DNA from: an uncultured archaeon
GTDB taxonomy: Archaea > Thermoproteota > EX4484-205 > JAAOZP01
NCBI GenBank assembly: GCA_938045545.1
Contig: CALIBN010000017.1
Span: forward strand, 64,112-128,111
DNA: 64,000 bases
Reading direction: 5' to 3'
Shown here: piece after piece, positions 54,977 to 63,844 of the stretch
How positions within the stretch are numbered: position 1 is the first letter of the stretch
How the letters are laid out: each line of letters begins with the position of its first letter
The notes under the pieces: generated by a model
Told to the model about the DNA's origin: nothing
Seen by the model: the letters and a program-made list of their open reading frames with translations, nothing else
Databases searched by the model: none
Program-made: the position numbers and the translations under genes

Positions 54977-55210
54977 CTACTTGACGATATGCGACAAAAC
55001 TAGGCGCGTGTCCGTAGACTCTACGCCTTTAACGCTAAGGATCTCGTCGGCTATTCTCCTCAAGTCTGTTTCAGACTGGGCTTCAACTTCAACAAGCAGG
55101 TCTATGTCCCCGGTCAGCTCGTAGACCTTTTTCACCCCTTTTATTTGAAGAACCTTTTCAATGTTGCCTTGGAAGCCGCTTGAAACCTTTACGAGTATTA
55201 TCGCTTCCAT
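54977..55210 (-). CDS. Stand-alone AsnC/Lrp ligand-binding (RAM) domain protein
   Basis: A 77-residue relative of the gene just downstream, sharing VKKVYELTGDIDLLVEVEAQ and GVESTDTRLVLSHIVK. No DNA-binding domain. It probably forms homo- or hetero-oligomers with its neighbour and senses a small ligand. ATG 55210. Separated by 38 bases from the next gene, so the two are likely one transcript. Confidence 0.85.
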   Translation of the reverse strand: MEAIILVKVSSGFQGNIEKVLQIKGVKKVYELTGDIDLLVEVEAQSETDLRRIADEILSVKGVESTDTRLVLSHIVK

Positions 55211-55305
55211 AGCGTGCTATGATGATGGGTGACTTAAGATAAGCTTTTCTCTGGGGGGAAAGGTTAAATACTGCCTTGATAAGGGTCTCGCGGAGATGAG
55301 AAGAA

Positions 55306-55719
55306 GTGGCGGAGCAGCTTGTTAAGGTTAAAGACCTTAACACCGACTCCAAACACGTAAACCTTCTCGCCAAGGTGCTCTCCCTCTCTGAAGCAAGGGA
55401 GGTTGCATCCAGGTACGGAGGCTCTACGAACAGGGTTGCTGAAGCAAAGATCGGCGACGAAACGGGAACAATACTGCTGACGCTCTGGAACGAGAATATC
55501 GACTTGGTTAAGCCAGAAGACGTTATAATGATTAAAAACGGCTATGTAACGGTTTACCAGAGGACTCTAAGGCTAAACGTGGGCAAGTACGGTTCCATAG
55601 AGAAGAGTGACGCCCAAATAGGAAGCGTTGATACTTCTAACAACATGTCTGAAAAAGAGGTTTCAGGGGGGTACTACGGCGGCAGAAGGTTTAACCGTGG
55701 TTCAAGGAGGAGGTATTAA
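55306..55719 (+). CDS. ssb: Single-stranded DNA-binding OB-fold protein
   Basis: A 137-residue protein. The OB fold matches the Sulfolobus SSB type: VKDLNTDSKHVNLLAKVLSL, SEAREVASRYGGSTNRVAEA, KIGDETGTILLTLWNENIDL, and YVTVYQRTLRLNVGKYGSIE. The C-terminal tail is flexible and Gly/Arg-rich (GGYYGGRRFNRGSRRRY). It should protect single-stranded DNA during replication and repair. The GTG start at 55306 follows a TATA-like GGTTAAATA (55262-55270). This SSB type is characteristic of crenarchaea and relatives. Confidence 0.87.
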   Translation: MAEQLVKVKDLNTDSKHVNLLAKVLSLSEAREVASRYGGSTNRVAEAKIGDETGTILLTLWNENIDLVKPEDVIMIKNGYVTVYQRTLRLNVGKYGSIEKSDAQIGSVDTSNNMSEKEVSGGYYGGRRFNRGSRRRY

Positions 55720-55884
55720 GGGGTAGTCTGAATAAAAACCTTCTTGGCGGTTAAAACTGGTGAATTCAAAAACCTTAGGCTAGAGCCTGTTATAATCGAA
55801 ACCGGGATCCATTTCTCTGTTTTCAAGTACACTTTTCAAGATGTTTTTCGGCTTGTTTCCGGCCCGCCAGGCTTGACGGTTGCC

Positions 55885-57168
55885 CTACCCTACGAGGCTT
55901 GAAAGCCTGCATGCAATTAAGGGTACTAGAAGCTCGTCCAGCGTTAGAGAACCGTGTGCGCCAGCCCTTACAAAGTCGGGCTCCATCCTCTCCTTCAAAT
56001 CGTAGTGGAACACAAGTCTGCTCTCATCCTTGGACAGCGCAATATAGTCTCCAACCCTGTCCTGGACACATGGCTTAACCTCGCCTGTTCCAAAAACACC
56101 TTTATCCAGCAACGTTCTTGATTTAAACAGTGAGATGTTGCCGCCGACCTCTCTTTGAAATTTTCTCTCAAACCCTTCAACATTCTTCTTAAGGTATAGG
56201 TAGGCTGCCCTAGACTCGCCGGCGGGAGGCATTACGAGAGACTCCTTAAGCCAGTTTAAACTGTTAAGCCTGATCGACTTGTCGTCACTAACCCTTGACT
56301 GGCCGTGGTCTGAAGTCATTACGAGAAGCGTCTCCCTGGCTACATCAGGCTTAACCCTGCTGAAGGCTTCTCTTAGAAGGGTGAGGGTGTTTAGGAGCTC
56401 TAGCTCAGCCTCATTGCTGAACGGCCCGTAATAGTGCGACTGGCCGTCGAAACTATCCCAGTAGGCTACTATGAACCTCGTGGTCCTATCGTTAACGAGC
56501 TTGGCGAGATTTGTAGCGAAATCCACGCTGGTTAAGGCGGGGATAATCTTAGAGCCCTTGTAGAGTAGTGTTGAAAGACCGCTGTTCCTGATGCCGTACC
56601 TGATTATGGTTTTAGCTTCAACCCCTTTTTCCGCAAGCCTCTCCGTCAAAACCTTTACGCCCAGTATCCTGTCGGCATCCATGCCCAGTTCGAAAACCCT
56701 GTTTCTCCTCTCGTCGTTAACAGGGCTCAGGGAGATCATGTTAACCATTGAGCCGAGTTCCTTCATGAAGATCGTGTAAGCAACTACGCCGTGCTCCTGT
56801 GGGCTTAACCCAGTGTTGAGGCTCGTCAGTGCAGCTGATGTCGTCGTTGGGAAGACTGATGTTAACGCCTTGACGGATATGCCTCTTTTAGCAAGCAGAC
56901 CGTCCAGGAAACGTTTAACCCCCTCAGAAGCCTTTTCAAAGACGTTAAGACCCATAGCATCCATGATCAGGAGAACAATCTTGCACGGGTTTTTGAAGTC
57001 TGGGAGAACATCTTTCCTAAGCCTTCTCCCAGAGGGCTTGGCACCCGTGAGTTTCATTAGGCTGTTTGAAAGGTTTGGGAGGGAGAAGCCGTCGTACCTT
57101 GGAATGAACAGGCCGTCGGATAATCTTTTCAGCTGAAGCTCCTCAACCTCTTCCCAGACAGTTGGCAT
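55885..57168 (-). CDS. Type I phosphodiesterase/nucleotide pyrophosphatase-like
   Basis: 427 residues from ATG 57168. This start is favoured because a TATA-like GTTTATATT (about 57190-57198) lies 22-30 bases upstream; a TTG at 57189 is the other option. Alkaline-phosphatase-superfamily motifs: VLLIMDAMGLNVFEKA (first metal Asp), SVFPTTTSAALTSLNTGLSP (Thr nucleophile region), AYWDSFDGQSHYYGPFS, MTSDHGQSRVSD and GAHGSLTLDELLVPL. The arrangement fits nucleotide pyrophosphatases/phosphodiesterases and 2,3-bisphosphoglycerate mutase relatives. The substrate is unknown. Confidence 0.83.
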   Translation of the reverse strand: MPTVWEEVEELQLKRLSDGLFIPRYDGFSLPNLSNSLMKLTGAKPSGRRLRKDVLPDFKNPCKIVLLIMDAMGLNVFEKASEGVKRFLDGLLAKRGISVKALTSVFPTTTSAALTSLNTGLSPQEHGVVAYTIFMKELGSMVNMISLSPVNDERRNRVFELGMDADRILGVKVLTERLAEKGVEAKTIIRYGIRNSGLSTLLYKGSKIIPALTSVDFATNLAKLVNDRTTRFIVAYWDSFDGQSHYYGPFSNEAELELLNTLTLLREAFSRVKPDVARETLLVMTSDHGQSRVSDDKSIRLNSLNWLKESLVMPPAGESRAAYLYLKKNVEGFERKFQREVGGNISLFKSRTLLDKGVFGTGEVKPCVQDRVGDYIALSKDESRLVFHYDLKERMEPDFVRAGAHGSLTLDELLVPLIACRLSSLVG

Positions 57169-57286
57169 GTGGAGAATAAGAATCGCCAATATAAACGCTT
57201 ATTCATTAAGCCAACCGTCAAAGCTAACAGGCTTGCCGTATAGATGATGAAAACACTTATCTAAACGCCGTCCTTTCTAAAAGGAT

Positions 57287-57646
57287 ATGGATGGACCTCG
57301 CTGCGTTTATTTGGAGGGGGAGGGCGTGCTCCTCTTGAAAAACCTTGAGCCGGGTAATGCTGAGGTGAGAATCCCAGACAACATTTTGAAAATAGTCTTA
57401 AGGAGGACCCGGGAGGGCTTCAAGCTTTTCCTGTCAACGCTTAAAGGCGAGGCAACGGTTAAAATGCTAGTCTTGGAGAACTCTGGGCCAGGGGTTCTAA
57501 GCATAGCTGAGGGGGTTCCTTGTAGGATTGGGGGCTTCAGGCTGAGCTGGGACGGGAGGAGCCTGAAGATAATGGGGTTGAAGCTTAGCGAGAAACCTGT
57601 AGAGCTTAACCTGATACTTGTTCCGGTGGATTTGAAAAGGTTCTAA
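57287..57646 (+). CDS. Hypothetical beta-rich protein, 119 residues
   Basis: An unrecognised protein from ATG 57287. It has alternating strand patterns (RCVYLEGEGVLLLKNLEPGN, AEVRIPDNILKIVLRRTREG, FKLFLSTLKGEATVKMLVLE, EKPVELNLILVPVDLKRF) and no cysteine-rich motif or membrane segment. It overlaps the convergent small membrane-protein gene by four bases. No function can be suggested. Confidence 0.65.
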   Translation: MDGPRCVYLEGEGVLLLKNLEPGNAEVRIPDNILKIVLRRTREGFKLFLSTLKGEATVKMLVLENSGPGVLSIAEGVPCRIGGFRLSWDGRSLKIMGLKLSEKPVELNLILVPVDLKRF

Positions 57647-57828
57647 TCTGTCTCTTCAAACCAGGGTTGCTCAGGCTTCTCCCTTAGCCTCTTAAACTTC
57701 TCCCTTAGCCTCTTTGTCTCCCTTCTGTGCTTCAATAGGGCGCTTATCAGAAAGCCTAGGAAGCTTACGAAGATCGCAATCATGTAGAAGAGGAAGAACA
57801 TCGACAGGTCGAGTTGAGCCCTAATCAT
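57643..57828 (-). CDS. Small single-pass membrane protein, 61 residues
   Basis: The ORF is open to 57981, but the ATG at 57828 is preferred: a TATA-like box (57855-57862) lies 27-34 bases upstream, and the longer form would overlap the divergent AsnC-domain gene. The product has one membrane helix (MFFLFYMIAIFVSFLGFLIS) and a highly charged tail (RRETKRLREKFKRLREKPEQ). Unknown function. Confidence 0.55.
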   Translation of the reverse strand: MIRAQLDLSMFFLFYMIAIFVSFLGFLISALLKHRRETKRLREKFKRLREKPEQPWFEETD

Positions 57829-57854
57829 TACTTTGTTTTCCGCGCTAAGCACAG

Positions 57855-57862
57855 TTATATAT
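57855..57862. promoter_or_regulatory. Shared divergent TATA-like box
   Basis: TTATATAT, nearly palindromic, lies 27 bases from the ATG of the minus-strand membrane-protein gene. It also precedes the plus-strand AsnC-domain gene by 54 bases. A second AT-rich box (CTTAAACTTTAAAA, about 57880-57893) is closer to that plus-strand ATG and may be its real promoter. Confidence 0.4.
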
Positions 57863-57916
57863 GTTTTATGTTTACAAGGCTTAAACTTTAAAAACAATCT
57901 CCTCAAAGAGGAAGCG

Positions 57917-58141
57917 ATGCTTAAAGCGTATCTGCTAATAGTCTGCGAAGTGGGTTTGGAGAGGAATATTGAGGAAGCCATAAGGGGCGTGGCTAACGTG
58001 AAGGAAGTGGATGTCGTCTACGGTGAGTACGACTTAATAGTTAAAATAGAAGTTGATGATATTAAGCAGCTCGACGGGGTAGTTTCGGAGATAAGGCGTA
58101 TCAAGGGTGTTTTAAGAACCATGACGCTGCTCTGCGACTAG
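57917..58141 (+). CDS. Stand-alone AsnC/Lrp ligand-binding (RAM) domain protein
   Basis: 74 residues from ATG 57917 (preferred because of the AGAGGAAG ribosome-like site and promoter position; the frame is open to 57833). The sequence LKAYLLIVCEVGLERNIEEA and KEVDVVYGEYDLIVKIEVDD, ending RIKGVLRTMTLLCD, is the RAM effector fold without a DNA-binding domain. It is a more distant relative of the two genes near 55 kb. Stop TAG. Confidence 0.83.
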   Translation: MLKAYLLIVCEVGLERNIEEAIRGVANVKEVDVVYGEYDLIVKIEVDDIKQLDGVVSEIRRIKGVLRTMTLLCD

Positions 58142-58280
58142 GCATTAAGCCCCCTCTGCCCGTTAAATTCTTGCCGAAACCGGTTAAGGCTCCCGGCGGG
58201 TCGAGAACACTCTTTTAAGGGTTATTGCCGCTTTCTTTATGGTTGCAATCCTTAAATCTGGCGGATCGTTTCAAAACGCG

Positions 58281-59435
58281 ATGAAAAGGATCTGCGTAAT
58301 ACATTATTCTGAAATAGGTTTGAAAGGCCTTAACCGACCTTTCTTCGAAAAGATGCTCGTTAAAAATGTTAGACGTCTGTTGAGCGGCATAGCTGACTCC
58401 AGGGTTAAGAGGCTTCAGGGAAGGCTGGTTTTCCCGTTAAACGGGGCGGATCCTCAGAGGGTTGAGGAAAGCCTCATGAAGGTTTTCGGAATATCCTGGT
58501 TTGCGTTCGCAACAGTGGCTGAGCCAAACGTTGATTCAATAGGGAGAACAGTTGTGGAGGAGGCCTCACGGGTTGTTAAGCCGGGTGAGCCCGTTAAGGT
58601 TGAGGTTAAGAGGGCTGACAAGAGGTTTCCCGTAACCTCGCTTGAACTAAGCAAGACCCTTGGGAGAATGCTCGTTGAAAAACTTGGGGCAAAGGTTTCC
58701 CTTGAAAACCCCTCTAAGAAAATATACGTTGAAGTCTTAAGCAGGGAGGCTTACATATTTACTGAAAAGAAAAAGGGCTTGGGAGGGCTACCCGTGGGGT
58801 CTTCAGGCAGGGTTCTCTCGCTCCTTTCAGGAGGAATAGATTCTCCAATCGCCTCCTACCTGATGATGAAAAGGGGCTGTGAAGTCAGCTACCTGCATTT
58901 CCATCCTTTCCACGATAATGCTGAGGCGGAGAACTCTAAGGTAATGGAGATAGTTAGGAGACTGCTGCCCTACTCCGGCGAAACCGCTGTGATCTTCGTA
59001 CCCTCATATGAGTTTCAAATAGCGGCGGTCAACATCCCGGCCAAGTATGACCTCGTCCTCTTCAGAAGGTTCATGTTCAGGGTTGCGGAGAGGATTGCTG
59101 AGGCTGAGGGCGCTAGGGCCATCGTGACCGGTGAAAGCCTTGCCCAAGTAGCGTCTCAAACGCTTGAAAACATGGTTGCGATAAGCAGTGGCCTCAGAAT
59201 ACCTGTTTTCAGGCCTCTGATAGCGTTCGACAAGGAGGAGATTGTAAACATGGCTAAGAAGATAGGCACATACGAGCTTTCAATAAAGCCGTACAGAGAT
59301 TGCTGTAGCATCCTTGCACGTCATCCCGAGACGAGGGCCAAGCCCGAGGTCGTCGAAGAGCTCGAGAAACAGATCGACATGGAATCCGTAGTAGACAGGA
59401 GCCTCAAACTGGCTTCAAAAGTAATCGTAAAGTAA
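58281..59435 (+). CDS. thiI: ThiI, tRNA 4-thiouridine sulfurtransferase
   Basis: 384 residues from ATG 58281; an upstream ATG at 58239 would add 14 residues that do not match the family. Order: ferredoxin-like/THUMP region (IHYSEIGLKGLNRPFFEKML, SKTLGRMLVEKLGAKVSLEN) then the PP-loop ATP pyrophosphatase (LLSGGIDSPIASYLMMKRGC, GESLAQVASQTLENMVAISS, RPLIAFDKEEIVNMAKKIGT, YRDCCSILARHPETRAKPEV). No rhodanese domain is present, as in most archaea. It makes 4-thiouridine in tRNA and may serve thiamine synthesis. Confidence 0.95.
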   Translation: MKRICVIHYSEIGLKGLNRPFFEKMLVKNVRRLLSGIADSRVKRLQGRLVFPLNGADPQRVEESLMKVFGISWFAFATVAEPNVDSIGRTVVEEASRVVKPGEPVKVEVKRADKRFPVTSLELSKTLGRMLVEKLGAKVSLENPSKKIYVEVLSREAYIFTEKKKGLGGLPVGSSGRVLSLLSGGIDSPIASYLMMKRGCEVSYLHFHPFHDNAEAENSKVMEIVRRLLPYSGETAVIFVPSYEFQIAAVNIPAKYDLVLFRRFMFRVAERIAEAEGARAIVTGESLAQVASQTLENMVAISSGLRIPVFRPLIAFDKEEIVNMAKKIGTYELSIKPYRDCCSILARHPETRAKPEVVEELEKQIDMESVVDRSLKLASKVIVK

Positions 59436-59960
59436 ATCCATCTTCACTACTCCGGAATATGTTGGATATAAGAGACGATAGTGATGTGCTAATCTTTTTC
59501 CCTCATTATCTATAGCTATGAGGTTGATGCATATCGAATTAGCTTGAAAGGATTACGTAGAGACAAATGCCGACTAAGGTCTCACCGAGGATTCATAGAG
59601 ATTATCTTTCTAGGTTCTCTTCAACCAATGTGAAGAGTGTTATGAATGTTCTAATAGCGTATTGGTTTCGCTACCCCAGTTCTAGTTTCTTACCTTCATT
59701 TGGCAATGTCTTCTAAAAAAAGGCGTCAAGCGTCTTGATTTGGGAGAAAGGCGTCAAAGGTTTGAAGCCCCGGGCAGTGTGAGCTACTGAATATGGTAAG
59801 CAAAAATTTACCTGAGGCAAAAGGGCGTTTACCTGCTGATGAGCAAAGAATTCCGATGAGCAATCATCACTTCCTCGGACACTTTTAATGGCATTTATCC
59901 GCCTAATTTGCCCAAGAATTCGTCCTCGAATGCCGCTTCCCGGAGCTGGCTAAGAACGGT
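59436..59960. other. 525-base gap without a supported gene
   Basis: Mixed-composition sequence at the left edge of island 2. A short direct repeat, AAAGGCGTCAA (two copies, about 59718-59756), is the only structure noticed. No gene, tRNA or inverted repeat at insertion-sequence scale was seen. Confidence 0.4.
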
Positions 59961-59970
59961 GTATATAAAT
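59961..59970 (+). promoter_or_regulatory. TATA-like box before island 2 gene A
   Basis: GTATATAAAT, a strong archaeal box A, lies 25-30 bases before the start of the gene A frame. The next bases are a GC alternation (GCGCGCGCGC), where the initial frame has been lost. Confidence 0.5.
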
Positions 59971-59993
59971 CTTCCGTTGGTAAATTGCGCGCG

Positions 59994-61326
59994 CGCAGGA
60001 GCCCGCAGTTGGAGACGTTGTCCTCGAGCTCGTTAAAGATGGCAGGGTCGTCGCAGGGGTGAGGGTTTCACTCGTGCTTAAGGCGACGATGTTCTGGAAG
60101 GGCTTCTGGGATGGTCTGGCAACGAAGCTCCCCGGAATATAGATCACCGCTGGCGTAATGATCGCCATGGGCTTCTTGATTCCCCACGCCTACATTAGAC
60201 CAGCGTACTATCTCCTTTTGGGCCTAGGAGTGCTATCGAACATACTTGAAGTAACTTCGGACATCGCAGAAGCCAATAGGGCCAAGCCGAGATGCTTGCC
60301 TTAGCTGAGGCCTTCGAGAACCGTTCGAAGGAATTTACAGCTAGAGGCGAGGCTGAACATGCTGCCGAAAGCGTGGGCTTTGCGCTCACGTTAAGGAGAG
60401 AGGTTAACGAGACGATGAACAATCTATTGCTGAACGTTATCTCAGACCTCACCATAGCGATAAGCTTTGATGAGATAAGGATAGCCCTTGGATTGAAGGA
60501 GCCCCTAGCCAGAGACGAGTTTGAGAGACAATATAAGATAGGTTATGCTAGGGGGAGGGTTACTGGCACAGTCATTTCGTGCATGCTTTACGTAACCCTG
60601 CTGGTAATGGTTAATAGGATAAAGGTTGAGAGGATTGGTCAACGCTTAACAGCTGGCCAAGTCCTCAAGCTGATGGCGAGGGGATTTACAATTGGATAAC
60701 TCCAGCGGTATGGGACGCCGCCGTCCTGATGTGGGGAAAGATAAAGGGCTTCACTAGCAACGTCATTGACCTGCTCTTAGGGAATAAGTATAGCAGGAGG
60801 TTTGGGGAAGCGGTTGGAAGCCTGCTCCAGAACGCGAGGGGAGAGCTGCCTAAGATTAAGGATACGCTGGACATTTCCTCAGGAATCTCGAAAAATGTCT
60901 TAGAGAACGTTCCGAGCAGGGAGAGCTCAAAGAAGATACTCGACGCCATAGGGGGGCATTGTTGAACGGTATTCCCTGGAGGAGCTGAAGGAGAAAGGTG
61001 GAACGATGGCGAGAAGCATAGTATCGATGTGGATCAAAGATGGTGACGAGACGATAGACAATCTGAACGATTGGTTAAACGGAAATCCCGATAAGATAAG
61101 GGCATTTATAGACGAGATACTGTTAGCAATAAAGGGGGATGCCACAAAAGATGTCGGATTAAAGATAGGGGACATCGCCGCCAATTACTTCGATATTAAG
61201 AGCAAATATAGCGAAGAGGCTGCAAAAGCTTTCCTCAATCTCATCTTGAAAAGTCCTGAAGAGCTGGAGAGCATATTGAAATCTCTTAAATGCAAAATCT
61301 TCACGAAGACACATGTGTCACATTAA
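59994..61326 (+). pseudogene. Island 2 gene A: broken helical/membrane protein
   Basis: About 440 codons spread over frames. PAVGDVVLELVKDGRVVAGV (a strand-rich domain) runs to an in-frame TAG at 60140, then membrane segments (MIAMGFLIPHAYIRP, AYYLLLGLGVLSNILEV). A shift near 60287 leads to MLALAEAFENRSKEFTARGE with another membrane helix (SCMLYVTLLVMVNRI). Shifts near 60693 and in a G6 run at 60951-60956 lead to helices VWDAAVLMWGKIKG, ETIDNLNDWLNGNPDKIRAF and SPEELESILKSLK. No start codon is in frame after the promoter. The C-terminal end matches the remnant in island 1. Family unknown. The first part may be a separate gene. Confidence 0.5.
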
Positions 61327-61343
61327 AGAGGGAGGAAGCATAT

Positions 61344-62840
61344 ATGATAGTATTAGGCGAAAGATTCGAGAAAAGAGTCTACATCGCAAGAGTTTACTGG
61401 CAGCACGGAGATAAGAGCAGCATCATAGAGTTTCCAATTTCGACTAGGGGCTCAAACGTGATTGCCATACCGGCAGATAAGGCCGATGAGATCCTAGACG
61501 CGATAGGCAGCAATGAGGCAAGGGTGGAGATGACCAAGATCGTCATGATGGATTATAGGCTCTCCTTCGTATCAAGCTTTTGGAACGGCCAGATAGAGCT
61601 AGACCTCTTCAATAACGAGATAATGCTGGGCAGAGAGCGATACAAGTGCTCAGTAGAAGCTGGTCACGGCAAAGAAGGGATCTTTGTCGAAGTAACCGTG
61701 GGGTCTAGAAATACGCAAGGGAAATCCCTTGTCCTGGTCTTCCACAGTAATGGCAAAGTAGCTGTGTTACACGCCGGGCATAAGTTTCCTCTTGAAAGCA
61801 TTGAGATAGATGCTGAGCACAACGCGGTGAAGGTGACTTATGAAATGGAGGGACAGAAACAGGAGTGCGTATACAGCCTTTGGTCTGGAATTGAGGAGGT
61901 AGTAGTAGACGGAAAGAAGATCAGAAAGCTGGTTAACATAGATAAACGGCTCCAGTGGGAGGAGAAGGTAGGGGAGAGGACAGCTATTGGCCTGAAACAG
62001 AACCTCCTCATATTATTAGGTTATGAAGCCTATGGGATCGTGAAGGAGGAGATAGGAAAGAATTATTTCATCGTCGTGGAGTATGATAACGGCAAGATAG
62101 CGAGTACCAAAGATGAAAGCATTGCCATCAAAGTGCCTGAGGGCGCTAAAGAGACGAAAGCGATATACGTATTCTCACTAGAGATATCTCCAGTAGAAGG
62201 ACATCCAACTTTACCAGAGGTAATAAAGAAGAAAGTAATAAATGCTCTCAGGAGGGTGATAAAGCATCTCGCTGAAGGAAGCCTAAGAGCAGCAGCCGTT
62301 CCACTATGGACCGCCGGAGAGTATGCTGTACATGTGAAGAGTAGTGACAGCATTCTCAATAAGCTCGGGAAAGCGCTGAATATCCCGGAGAATGAGCTCG
62401 AGGCATTCAAGAACGCAGTGAATGTCGAATAGCATGGAGAGCTTAATCCAGATAAGGGAAGCGCCGATATAATAATTAAGGCTAAGAGGGATATAACTAT
62501 AAAGGGAAGGATATTCAAATCCAATGATGTTATCGCGATAGTTGGGGTTAAAAGCACTGTTCGAATAGGTGTAGATGCATTTCCAAATGCATTCAAAGAA
62601 ATGTATGATGATGCTGTAAAAGGTCTCAGGGATCACATTAAGAACTATGGAACCGCAACGTATGGTGTTATAGTTATCCTCGGCTACAATCCCGAGATGA
62701 TGCTTTGGAGTATGCATATGAAGGATGAGCCGTTCTTCCCCGTCGAGATTCTTACTAAAGAAGGGATCTATGAGAATCCTTACATAGAGGTACTTCCAAG
62801 GGAGAAAATACTACCTCCTCAAGTAGGTCAAGGAAGCTGA
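61344..62840 (+). pseudogene. Island 2 gene B: PD-(D/E)XK-like protein with in-frame TAG
   Basis: ATG 61344 follows a GGGAGG ribosome site (61331-61336). The frame runs 362 codons to TAG 62430-62432 and then continues in the same frame for 136 codons to 62840. The part after the TAG matches the C-terminal third of island 1 gene B, so the TAG interrupts one gene. Segments: KRVYIARVYWQHG (N-terminus), LLGYEAYGIVKEE, VEYDNGK, then after the TAG SADIIIKAK, a D-x25-G-V-K core (62466 and 62544-62552) and GVIVILGYNPEMM. The acidic residue expected two before the lysine is Gly. The homologous core in island 1 has EVG. Nuclease function is inferred, and probably lost. Confidence 0.55.
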
Positions 62841-63643
62841 GGAGACGAGTAGGCTTAAAAGGCTCGAATCCGCAATTGTTAATGGAAATGATAGACCCTG
62901 GGCTCGAGAGGCGCTTCGTGAGCTCGATAGAGTACCTTCGCAGGATGAATTTCTTTAAAGAGTACTTCGACTTGACCTCCGAGGAGATATTCGAAAAGAT
63001 CTTGAATGGTGAAATAGATTATGAGACCAAATGGTTTGCAGAGAAATAGTCTGAGGGGGAACGGAAGTGGGAGAGGGAGTTACTGAAAAAGACGCTGGGA
63101 GCAGGAGCCCACGGACAATTTTTGAAGGAATCGCTTGAGAGTGGCACAGAATATTGGATGAAGGTCAGTGGGTATGAGGTAGACGTTGAAGTGGCGCGCT
63201 TTGATATCCATAGGGTCTTCCTCGAAGATCCGGAGACCGTCATAAGGGACGGAATATGTGAAGCAATAGTGGAGAAGCTTGCAAGAGTCTCAAGGGGCTT
63301 TTTCAGCCCGACGGATGTTAAGGGAGAAATGCTGGACTGGATGGGTGAGCCGCCGCCGGAGCTAAAGGAGGAGTTAAAGGGATGCATCTCCCCACAGGGG
63401 TGTATCTTCAAGGTGGACTTCAAGTTTAGGGGAAAGGAATATGCAGCGGAGTTTTACAGCAATGCGGATTACCTCCGCATGGACTCATTCGTGAGGAAGA
63501 TAAACGATCTCATAAAGGATACCGGATATCAATACTATTGGCCTCGCTATTTACATATAGAGTACTTAGTCTACATGGTATTTTCGGAGGATGAAGCGAG
63601 GAAATTGGAGAAAGAAAGAGGCTGGAAGCTCTCTTTGCACTAG
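62827..63643 (+). pseudogene. Island 2 gene C: broken hypothetical gene
   Basis: The frame from 62827 reads VKEAEETSRLKRLESAIVNG and RPWAREALRELDRVPSQDEF. A shift near 62955 leads to FKEYFDLTSEEIFEKILNGE and an in-frame TAG at 63047. The same frame then continues SEGERKWERELLKKTLGAGA and to 63643 (VDVEVARFDIHRVFLEDPET, YQYYWPRYLHIEYLVYMVFS). The intact part from 63122 is 173 residues. The full product would be about 270. No family recognised. Gene order A-B-C parallels island 1, but I cannot show that the two C genes are related. Confidence 0.45.
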
Positions 63644-63709
63644 TTAGCACTATCTCAAAATTTTTGTAGAAACTTTCATATAGGATTTCATTCTTGCCTG
63701 CATTAAGAA

Positions 63710-63844
63710 ATGAAAACGGAAGTTAAAGAACTAATAACCTGTCCCAGCTGTCAGAGGCGAATATCAAGCGATTCCAAATTCTGCAATTATTGTGGGACGA
63801 GCGTGACGAAAGTTGAAATGCCTCCGCCACCTGGGTTGGAGTGA
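63710..63844 (+). CDS. Zinc-ribbon microprotein, 44 residues
   Basis: ATG 63710, reading MKTEVKELITCPSCQRRISS and SKFCNYCGTSVTK. The four cysteines (C-x2-C-x12-C-x2-C) make a zinc ribbon, the common archaeal double-CxxC type. A TATA-like CATATAGGAT box about 25-32 bases upstream suits a leaderless gene. It ends PPPPGLE-TGA. It may be a free zinc ribbon or the N-terminal piece of a larger, broken gene. After it, to the window end, no gene is evident. Confidence 0.55.
   Translation: MKTEVKELITCPSCQRRISSDSKFCNYCGTSVTKVEMPPPPGLE

Noticed and set aside
59718-59756. CRISPR-like repeats (AAAGGCGTCAA twice)
   Set aside because: Only two short copies with no regular spacer pattern; likely chance.
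59994-63643. Pyrrolysine or other recoding of TAG across the genome
   Set aside because: Many intact genes in the window end in TAG (AOR, MoaD-like, four-cluster ferredoxin, ValS, sulfatase-like, HEPN), with no extended coding beyond. The island also has frameshifts, so decay is simpler; kept only as a low-likelihood alternative.
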